A stretch of DNA of 64,000 bases. Origin: Alopecurus myosuroides (taxonomy: Eukaryota; Streptophyta; Magnoliopsida; Poales; Poaceae). Below are positions 55,160 through 64,000 of this stretch, one piece after another. Under the pieces are notes generated by a model. It made no database searches, was not told the origin of the DNA, and saw only the letters and a program-made list of their open reading frames with translations. Every line of letters starts with the position of its first letter. Within the stretch, counting starts at the first letter, position 1. The stretch lies in assembly GCA_028641055.1 (NCBI GenBank), contig CM054058.1:498311919-498375918 (forward strand), read 5' to 3'. The position numbers were made by a program, and so were the translations under genes.

Positions 55160-57749
55160 ATGCCTGCATCATGAATATAAATCAAGAATATAAAATCACA
55201 ACATGGCACCCTGAGTAACCAATTAACAACCATGATCAAAGACATTAAGCTCAATCACTTTCACATGCTCATTGTTTCAATCATCTTATACAAGTGAGCA
55301 TATGAAATCTCAACACCTCAATAAACTATTTGATCCACTTACTATTAAGTCATCATTCCATAAGTATCCCACACCTCTACTCAAATTCAATAATTCCACA
55401 AATAAAGTATTTCTGAATACAACTAATGAATAGCAACAAGTTATAACCTCTATTAGAGGAATTGAATGGAAAGCTAAGTAAAATTAATCATGTATTTGGC
55501 AAGTACATATCTTTTGGGAAATAAAATAAGAAGTGTATGGAAGGATAATGAAAGCATGAACTAACTCTTAAATCAAGATCTTTCTACCTTGTCTAGATTA
55601 TCTTGTTTTCCAATCTTCTCTGTATCATTCTGCAAGAGAAGCAACCCACAAGAAAGGAGGAACTACCACATGAAGATCTTCAAGAAGATTATTTAGAGTG
55701 TTCTATAAGTGTTATTCCAATCTATCATAAGAGTACTTGGAAACTCTTATAGATTGGTCTGATCTTATTAACACTCTTGAAACAGTGTGATACTCCAATG
55801 TTAGTGTTATATAGAAGTAGTTTGGTAACAAGTTTCTAGACCTTGTTAACAGATCACTTTTGTATACTCAAACACTTGAGTGTCTTACACAAATAAACAT
55901 AAGATCATATAACCTAGTACATCTCATCCAATTGTATGTGAGTAGTAATTTGGAGGCAAGTCTGGCCCACTTGTTAACAAATTCTTCTTATATGCATAGG
56001 GTAACTTGATGTCATTAAATAAACTCACATTCTTTTATAATCATCTAAGTAAAATCCTTGCTTGGAATAATTGGATGTTTTCACCACAATGGTGAGACAA
56101 TTGAGGTTGGAAACCAAGAGAGGAACCTACCTGCAATGGAAAAAGGTGACAATAGAAGACTAGTGGCAACTAGGGAGAAGAACATCAAGCAACAGAAGTC
56201 ATCAAGGAGCAACACTGTCTCAGGAAGAATTTATTTAGTAAAGCATTAGTTAATGTCAGAGAATCTATAACTTCTATGCCTTGTCAAGCCCATCAGAAAT
56301 GTGGAACTCATAGTCATATCTTAAATGGAAACAATTATCAAGTATGAAATAATAACAAGCCATTGCATTCACATGTCTTGACATGTGGAGGTAGATGAAA
56401 ACACGCTTAATACCTTCTTTTCCAAATCCTTTTCATACACAAGACTAACAGAATAATAATAATAAAGATTCATCTACACATAACCAAGCAAATGGTTGCA
56501 TGTTCTAAAACAACATGAGATAATACCCACATTTGGAAACTGGTGAAAAACAAATAAATAGGTTCCAAAGAGACACATGTTTTCCACTTGGTAAAGAACC
56601 TAATTTAGCAAATAAAGCTTATACACCCCTAAGTAAAATGTCAACCAAAATTACTAAGACTTCAATTATAAAAAAAATTACCAAGTTTTACAAAAGAAAA
56701 CAAGTACATTTACTAACAAAGGTATTTGGAAGGATTTGGAAGAATATTCCATATTTGGTGTATTTTCCATAACACATAAAAACACTACTAAGGAGTGTTA
56801 CCAAACTATTTTACAAAAGGGATTGTATCCAGATTTCTCCAATGATGATAAACCACCTTGTTAACCATATGGTTGTCATGTGTAATCATAATGCTCATGC
56901 TTAAAATAATTTAATAGCCATTTAATAAATTAAAATAAGAGAAAACAACCAAATCACTTAATCTAGCACCCTAAATAAAAATTACAAATATTCTTCAAAT
57001 TCACCAAAATAAAACGTGGTGAGATGTAAAATTTGATGAGGAATTCAAATATATTTTTAAATAAATTTTCTGATGACAATAAGGCCCTGAAAACAATGAT
57101 TCCTTTTAACAGAAGGACCTAGCTGCAAATAATGGAAATTTCAGGGGGTTTCGAAATGTGGCATTTCATTTCCTTCTTCTTCTAACTCTGCCAGAAGGAA
57201 GAGGAGAAAGTCGTCGTGGCAACCTCGATGCCACGTCCTGCTCGCCGCCGTTCCGCGAGTATAAAGGCTTGGGTGGCATCTGAATCGAGCTCTCTCTCGC
57301 TCACTCTCTCGCTCGTTGCCTCTCTCTCTCTGTGATGAACCCGAGCCAAACCCTAACCCTAACCTCACAGCCGCCGGCCATTTCCATCGATTCCGGCCAC
57401 ACCAAGACCAACCGAGGCCACCCAGGGATGCGCCACATCCTCCTCTACTACCCCACCAATCCTCGTTTGCTGGGAGGTTCGCAGGAGGACGAATTCCTGC
57501 ATCTTGTTCATCTTCGGCCGCCGCCGGGAACTACTCGTCGCCGGCGCTACCGACCACGCCGTCTCCACCGATCTTCTCCACTAGCTCCTGGTCAGCTAGC
57601 GCACCATATGGTGCCTCCTGTTTAAACTTTCGTCAACGTAATCGAGTAAGCCCCGAGCGCCACCGTCTTTCACCGCACCGGTGCTTGCCGGAGTAGCTCC
57701 GGTGACCATTTGGTCACATCGCGGCCACCTACACGATCGCCTTGATCAC
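55160..57749 (+). mobile_element. Old long LTR, piece 3 of 3, with leader region
   Basis: A long AT-rich stretch without genes, then from about 57170 a GC-rich promoter and leader: TATA box 57260-57265, CT-rich tracts (57287-57341), and short GC-rich frames that look like untranslated leader. A frame at 57316-57696 is open but has no domain. The LTR is cut at 57749 by the copia element. Together with 16434-16615 and 31847-32388 it makes about 3.3 kb of one LTR. An alternative is that the right part belongs to a different element or a dead gene promoter. Confidence 0.45.
57260..57265 (+). promoter_or_regulatory. TATA box of the old long LTR
   Basis: TATAAA in 'gcgagtataaaggcttgg', followed about 30-80 bp later by a CT-rich leader, the usual arrangement of a plant LTR or gene promoter. 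Confidence 0.5.
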
Positions 57750-59402
57750 TGAAGGGGAACGTAGCATAGAAAACAAAAATTTTCCTACGCGAGAGACACC
57801 CGAAAGGCCAAGATCTAATCTAGGAGACGAAGTGCAACGGGAAACAAGAGGGTTAAGGAGAACACATACCCTCGAAGACTCAAAGTGGTACGAGATCAAA
57901 TCTCGTTGTTGGCGTAGTCGTACTCACACCGATCCCGATAGCGAGAAGATGGCACCGCAATCCGGCGGTGCATCCGTGATCGGTCACACGTACGGTTGAT
58001 GACGACCTCCGTTCCCTCGTTCCAGCGGGGCGCGGAAGTAGAGGATCCCTCGGAACTCCAGCAGCACGGCGACGTGGTGGTGGTGAAGAATCCCACGGTC
58101 AGGGCTTCGCCAAGCCGGAGACCATGAAATGGAGCAGCAGGTGGAGGGAAAGGGAAGTGGCCAAGTGTGTGGAGGAGGGAGAGCTCTCACCCTCCTTTTA
58201 TAGGAGAGGGGGGAGGCAGCCCAAGGGGGGTGCGGCCAGCCCATGGGGGTGCCCCCACCTCTTCCCTCATCATGTGAGTGGACACTCCACTCACACCCAC
58301 TCATTTCCCCATTATTTCCCACTTGGAAAATCCAAAGGTTTTCTTTTAATAAATAAATAAAACCTTTTTATTTCTTTATTTCAGCATTTGTTAATTCTAT
58401 TAACAAACTTTTGCATAAAGCACCTCGAATCATTTGTTAATTCTATTAACAACCATTCGACGAAAAACCCCTTGAACTATTTCAATTTTCCCCGAAACAA
58501 TTTCGGTGCTGTCCAAAATATTCTTCGATATTCCATATCCTCTCAAACGCGTCATCGAACCTTAAGTGTGTCACCCTACGGTTCGCGAATAAGATAGACA
58601 TGATCGAGACTCCTCTCCGATCAATAATCAACAGCGGGATCTGGAGATCCGTGATGACTCCTATATATTCAACGATGACTCTCGTGATCGTGTGAACCAA
58701 CAACGCCGTGAACTATTCCCTTTGTCTCGCGATATTTTACTTGTCCGAGATTCGATCATTGGTATCAACCATACCTTGTTCAATCTCGTTACCGACAAGT
58801 ACTCTTTTCTCGTTCCCGTGATATAACATCCTTGTGATCATATCACGTGCTTGCAAGCGGTTTCGATGTGATATCACCGAGAGGGCCCAGAGTATATCTC
58901 TCCGTCATTTGGATGGACAAATCCCACTCTTGATCCATGATCCTCAACTAATACTTTCCGAATACTCAACGACACCTTTATAGTCACCCTGTTACGGTGT
59001 GATGTTTGATGCCATCAAAGCACTCTTTCGGTATCAGTGATTGACATGATCTCATGGTATAAGGAATAAGTTACTTCGTGTGTTTGATATAACAATGTAA
59101 ACTAAATGACTTGATCGCATTGCTATATTCTCTTTGGGTATATGTTCATCACATCATTCTTCTAATGACATGACCCCGTTATTAATAACATCCGATGTTC
59201 ATGATCAGGAAACCTTGATCATCTATTAATCAACGAGCTAGTTAAAAGAGAGGCTTTACTAGGAACCATTGTTTGTTTATTAAGCACACATGTATCAACG
59301 TTTCCGGTTAATACAATTCTAGCATGAGAAATAAACATTCATCATAAACAAGGAATAAGATAATAACCATTTTATTATTGCCTCTCGGGCATATTCCCTT
59401 CA
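57750..59402 (-). repeat. 3' LTR of the copia element (1,653 bp)
   Basis: On the minus strand it starts TGAAGGGAATATGCCCGAG and ends CGTTCCCCTTCA, with short inverted ends TGAAGGG/CCCTTCA. The opening resembles the 'TGTTGGAAATATGCCCTAGAGG' copia LTR family of cereals. TATA box at 58196-58202. Expected target duplication at the near end: ATCAC (57745-57749). Confidence 0.8.
58196..58202 (-). promoter_or_regulatory. TATA box of the copia LTR
   Basis: TATAAAA on the minus strand in 'ctcctataaaaggaggg', about 1.2 kb into the LTR, where the U3/R border is expected. Confidence 0.6.
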
Positions 59403-60700
59403 GTCTCCCACTTGCACTAGAGTCAATAATCTAGTCTGTAAGCACTTAACACATATGGCGTACCAGTGTTATTACCATGCTTCGCATGTGGTAAACATTA
59501 TCAAAAAGATCTGAACCGTTCAGATCCTATTGTATTTGCATGTTCTTTGCGTCTACACGCATCACTCATTCTCTAATGAGATGGCTTTGTATATATATGG
59601 TCAATTGGTGAAAACTTAATTCCTCAGCTTAAACTGATGTCACTAACATTGTGAAAATGTAGCTTCATAGTGTTAGCATTCTTGGAAACTCACCAAGTTC
59701 CGGTGATACCTTAAATCCTCAGCTTAAACTGATGTTACTAACATTGTGAAAATGTAGCTTCATAGTTTCAGCATTCTTGGAAATTCACCAAGTTCAATAA
59801 AGAACTCCTTGACACAAAATACGCTTATAATCAGTTGTCAACACAACAATATACTTTAGCCTTTGTTGTAGTATCTGTCACAATATTTTAATTTTGAAAC
59901 TCTTTCAAATCCAGCATGGAACTTTCTTCCATCCTATTGTGCTACCCTTCATCACATATTTTAATTGAGATAAAATTACTTGAATAAATGACAAGACTAT
60001 TAGTGTAACATATTACAACTATTATTTTGTCATTACTATATAGGAAAACATATCCTTAGCATTTCTAAAATGACACAAGGATCTCTCCCACTGTTGTCTA
60101 ATCATCATATGAATTATCCTACTATAACATTTTATAGCATAGGTCTCATCTGGTTGTGTACATAGCATGGAAACATGACTTAGAAATCTCAATTTCAATG
60201 ATGCTCATCATGTGTCAAAACACATGAATCTTGCTCAATTATTTTCCATGTGACAAGAACTCCTTCTCATCAATTTTATATTGACTTACTTCAATATTTC
60301 ATATATGTAATTTGGCTTCAATCATATCAGGCGCTTCAATCCATCTTTTATAGATATCGATGCCCAATATCTTCTAAGCCTTTCATCAATATGAAATCTT
60401 AACCGTGTTAATTTAAAATACATATTTTCCAATCAACCATATGTCATCTACATAAAGTATTGGAAATATGTCATAACGCTCCCACTTAATTTCTTGTAAC
60501 TCTACAAGCATCTTTATCATTCATGATGGAATCAAACTCTTTTGATAACTTCATTAAGGTAAAGATTTCAACTTCGTTATGCTCACTTCAACCATTGAAG
60601 TGCGCATGCCTTTCTAGCAACCTTTTAAATTTTACAAAACTCTCAGACTGTGTCAAGTACACATCCTTGAACAAACTTCCTCGAGAGGAGAATTGGTTTT
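59403..60700 (-). pseudogene. Copia reverse transcriptase / RNase H remnant
   Basis: Minus-strand 60458-60429 translates as LYVDDIWLIG, the copia RT catalytic YVDD box, about 1 kb before the 3' LTR, which fits copia gene order. Flanking sequence is recognisable only as short scraps in all frames. No intact domain remains. Confidence 0.55.
59616..59800. repeat. 95-bp direct duplication in the copia remnant
   Basis: 'cctcagcttaaactgatgt' at about 59622 recurs at about 59717. The following 75 bp are also repeated with few changes. Confidence 0.8.
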
Positions 60701-63700
60701 GTTATTCAACATCCATATCATAATATGTAACTTTGCTAGAACTATCTGCAAAGACTAAGCATCACTACGGAAGATCAAAATCTTGTAGTAGTGAACTCTT
60801 TGAACTTCGTCGAAAACAACTTTTCGATAAGTATCCATGTCTTTGTCGCTATATAGAACCTTTTGCTATCTTTAGGCATCATGCCTATTGAAAGGACTAC
60901 CAAGTCACATACTTGATATTCATACAAGGATACTATGGCGGATATAATGACTCATAGTCAATTTTACGAAGTCAGGGCCCATCATTTGCTTCCTTTATAA
61001 GGTCCAGGTCCTTTTGTTGTCAAAACAACACTTTACACTTAAACCACAAGTTGTTCTAAGTACAAAGTTTTTGGACTTTTCTGGTACAGTTCGCAAACTC
61101 ATTTGAAGTATCTACAACATTTGTAGTGTCTTCTACTTAGTCAAAATAGTAAACCCCGGAACAACTTCCAGTGCTGCGCTACTCTTGACATGATAACGAA
61201 GATTCTCTAACCTCGTTGAGTTTGTACTGTGCTCCCACTCACTTGTTTCGCAAGAACTACTTTCTCAAGAAATCAACCCTTTCTGACAAACAACATTTGT
61301 CTTTTGGTTCGGTGATAGGAGAAATATCCAATGTTTTATTTGGGATAACCTTATAAATATATATTTATCCTATTTTGGTTGTAAACATTTTACACATGCT
61401 ATGCATACCAAAACTTAAGAAAGTGACAATTCGGGTCACTACCCAAACCATATCTTATATGTTGTCAATTTCAGCGGATCATGATGGTGCTCTTTTCAGT
61501 GTAAAAGCGGTTGTCCTTAATGTATAAACTACAAAATTATAATGGCAATTTTATTAATCTTACCATGTCAAACAGGGTTTGATTTTGTCTTTTGAATACT
61601 CCAATCTAATGTGGGGTATTCGAGAAGTATAAGTTGTAGAACAATTCTGCAACTTCTCAGATGTTTTGCTAAACTTGTAACTCAAACTTTATGCTTTATG
61701 ATCCAATCATAAATACTTGATTATCTTGTTACATTGATTTTAACTTCATATTAACAACCTTTTGAACCAATTCAAAATGTCGAACTCCGTTCCCTTTAAA
61801 TAGATATACTCACATATCTACTTAAAACATCAACAAAATTTTATGAAGGAAAAAATTAATCCACCATACATGACTACACATAATGGACTATATACATCAA
61901 TATGTATAATCTCCACTAAATTAGTCGTCCATTCTACTTTGGCCTAAGAACGGAATTCTAGTCATCTTTTGGAAGAGGTCTTACAGGCGTCAATTTATTC
62001 AAAATAAAATGACTCCGGAAGTCCATCAATATGGAGTTCCTTCATGTTTTCCTTTTCGATATGAACTAAAATGGTGTTGTCACAATTTAAGTGAAACTCT
62101 TTTACGTCTTGCAACGTTTAGCATTTCGTCTTATAGATGTTTACTTTACCAACATGATTTATATTAACATATCCATCAATTATGGAATATGGTCATAGTT
62201 TGAACAATCTCATTTGTTCTCACAAAAGACTAGAACAAAATAACAAATTATTAAGTTCTTCAAATAAATCTTGACTGTTTGGTTCGATACGACAATGAAC
62301 ACAATAACACTTTATTTATGTTCTTGTCATAATCGATTCCACATCTATTACTAGTTCCTTTTAGGCCCTTGTATTTCTTTCATTGCGTTGCTTTGTATGA
62401 CAACTCATACCAACCAATGTGGTATCAAAATACCCAAAAATACTTTGTTAACTAGTAATACATCTATAACTTGTATATCAAGCATATACTCCTGAGCTGG
62501 ACTTTCCAGTTATCTTCTTTTTCTGCCATATATCTTTTTGTAATTCTATTTTCAATATTCCCTTTCCTTTATAGAAGAATCATTCAACATCAAACAATGC
62601 TAGTCTTACTAGCTCATTTTCTTTGGCGTGTTAGTCATATACTATCACCCATTGAGTCATACTTTGAGTTTGATTGTTCTACTAATATCACCATATTAAT
62701 AGCATTCTTCTAGATTCCACTCTTAACAATTTCTAAGTAAGGTAAACGACTTTACACATACTTTTAATCCATCCCCATAACAATTTTATGATTACGCTAC
62801 TATAGCTCGAAGGAAGGAATTTAGAGGATAATTTTGAGCGCCCAACTTCTTGGAATATTCAAACGCCTAGCGTCTTCAATCAATGCATATATTCAGATAA
62901 TATAAGCAAACATTGTCACGCTAAATTTGCATATATTCAGATAATATAAGCAAACATTGTCACGCTAAATTATACTCAGTCATGTTGCTACAAATAAGTT
63001 TCTAGATATCAATATATCTTTCACTTGATTGTTTCTGAAAACAACTCTTTTCAGTTCCAAAATCACCTTGATCAACAAAACATTCTTTTGAAGATAAAGT
63101 AATACGGAAGCAACCATGACTCTGGATTCTAAGTAGGAATTATTTGCTCTCTAGATTAATCAATCATTAACCATATGGAGCTAGGTAGGAAATACCAAAA
63201 AATCTACAATAGGACTCAATTTTAAATTTCACTAATACGGTACCAATCTTAAATGGTATTTACCAGATCATAACAGTTATATCTCAATTAACAATCTAAG
63301 TGTAAGGCAATTATAGATGCCAATGAATACTACAATTTGTGCAAATTCACTTTGATTGGTTGTTCATGATAAATAAGTTCAAGTTAATTCAAAAATTAAA
63401 CCATGAACTCCCACTCAAAAACAACATCCCTCTTAGTCGTCTTTAGTGATTACACGAACCAAATTCACTACACCAAAACCGATCATCACGTGAGATGATG
63501 TAGTTTCAAAGGCGAACATCGACATGTTCATCATATCATCCATATGACTCATGCTTTACCTTTCGGTTACGTGTTCCGAGGCCATGTCTGTACATGCTAG
63601 GCTCGCCAAGTAAAACCGTAGTATTGCGTGTGTTTCAAGGCCATGTCTGTACATGCTAGGCTTGAAAACACCCGTTGTATGCGAACGTTGAGTCTATCAC

Positions 63701-64000
63701 ACCCGATCATCACGTGGTGTCTCGAAACGACGAACTTTCTTAACGGTGCATACTTAAGGAAGAACACATTATTATCTTGATATTAAGTCAGAGGGATCAT
63801 CTTGTAATGCTACCATCGTTATCTAAGCAACACAAGATGCATAAAAAGGATTAACATCACAGACATCACATGAAAGGATAACGTGATATGATATGGTCCT
63901 TCTTGCACTTGATCTCCATCATGTGCATTATGGTATGATCTCAATCATTCCACCGGCGTGGTACCAAGTACCACGGTACCCTAAACTTGATTGTCCATCA
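60701..64000 (-). other. Unreadable copia interior
   Basis: No domain can be supported here on either strand. It contains a 59-bp-spaced repeat of 'aggccatgtctgtacatgct' (63579 and 63638). Confidence 0.45.
62885..62972. repeat. 44-bp tandem duplication in the copia remnant
   Basis: Two copies starting 'gcatatattcagataatat' at 62885 and 62929, almost identical, typical of replication slippage. Confidence 0.85.

Larger units (their letters stand above)
57750..64000 (-). mobile_element. Degenerate Ty1/copia element, 3' part, leaving the window
   Basis: The 3' LTR (59402-57750) is preceded on the minus strand by the typical copia end 'agtgcaagtgggaga'. Internal sequence fills 59403-64000. It is AT-rich and full of stops; only an RT core remnant is clear. 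Text near 63400 ('gagtgggagttcatgg' on the minus strand) and near 63700 is of the kind common in Triticeae copia internal regions. The 5' LTR is beyond the right edge. Confidence 0.75.

Noticed and set aside
57348..57364. Telomere-like AAACCCTAACCCTAACC
   Set aside because: Only about two and a half units inside a CT-rich LTR leader; similar single words occur in the LARD LTR, so no interstitial telomere block.
57316..57696. 126-codon frame after the TATA box at 57260
   Set aside because: Pro/Ser/Arg-rich low-complexity product inside an LTR leader, no domain and an overlapping second frame of similar length.

Overview
The window looks like nuclear DNA of a grass, most likely a pooid (Triticeae or Poeae relative). 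The evidence is nested LTR retrotransposons of families typical of these genomes, GC-rich intron-poor host exons, and no bacterial features. The species cannot be fixed from the sequence alone. There is one convincing host gene; almost everything else is mobile DNA or its debris.

Left part (1-16433). Two degenerate Ty3/gypsy fragments of a Sabrina-like type meet tail to tail (1-4510). The LTR edge at 4510 cuts into a dead LINE (4511-6520, minus). Next comes a two-exon host gene of unknown function (6976-7978, minus). A poly(A)-tailed retroposed segment with a 12-bp near-perfect target duplication follows (8288-9391). Then there is a tandem array of seven almost identical 636-bp GC-rich units (9474-13925), and a second LINE remnant (14955-16400, minus).

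Middle and right part (16434-57749). An old long LTR beginning TGTAAC (pieces 16434-16615, 31847-32388, 55160-57749) has been opened twice by Tat-lineage gypsy elements. Tat-1 (16616-31846, 895/896-bp LTRs, target duplication AGTGA) and Tat-2 (32389-55159, 489-bp LTRs, duplication ATGCC) are both structurally complete but have broken pol genes. Tat-2 contains a LARD-like element (39784-49291, duplication TGTTT). That element has LTRs of about 4.2 kb, a tRNA-iMet primer site and only 476 bp of internal DNA. One of its LTRs carries a 649-bp hAT-type element (8-bp duplication CAATCCGT). By-eye LTR differences are about 1.8% for Tat-2, 1.1% for the LARD-like element inside it and 1.1% for Tat-1, which agrees with the nesting order.

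Most notable. Between pol and the 3' LTR, both Tat elements carry a spliced gene on the opposite strand with its own TATA box. In Tat-1 I can join eight exons with GT-AG junctions into one uninterrupted frame of 1,364 codons, although the sense gag-pol of the same element has three stops and two frameshifts. The Tat-2 version has a similar layout but two frameshifts. The N-terminus resembles the grass 'putative gypsy type transposon' (Transposase_28) family. The rest is a basic nuclear-localisation-like stretch, a coiled coil and an acidic tail.

Right end (57750-64000). A minus-strand Ty1/copia element with a 1,653-bp 3' LTR and a very degenerate internal domain runs out of the window.
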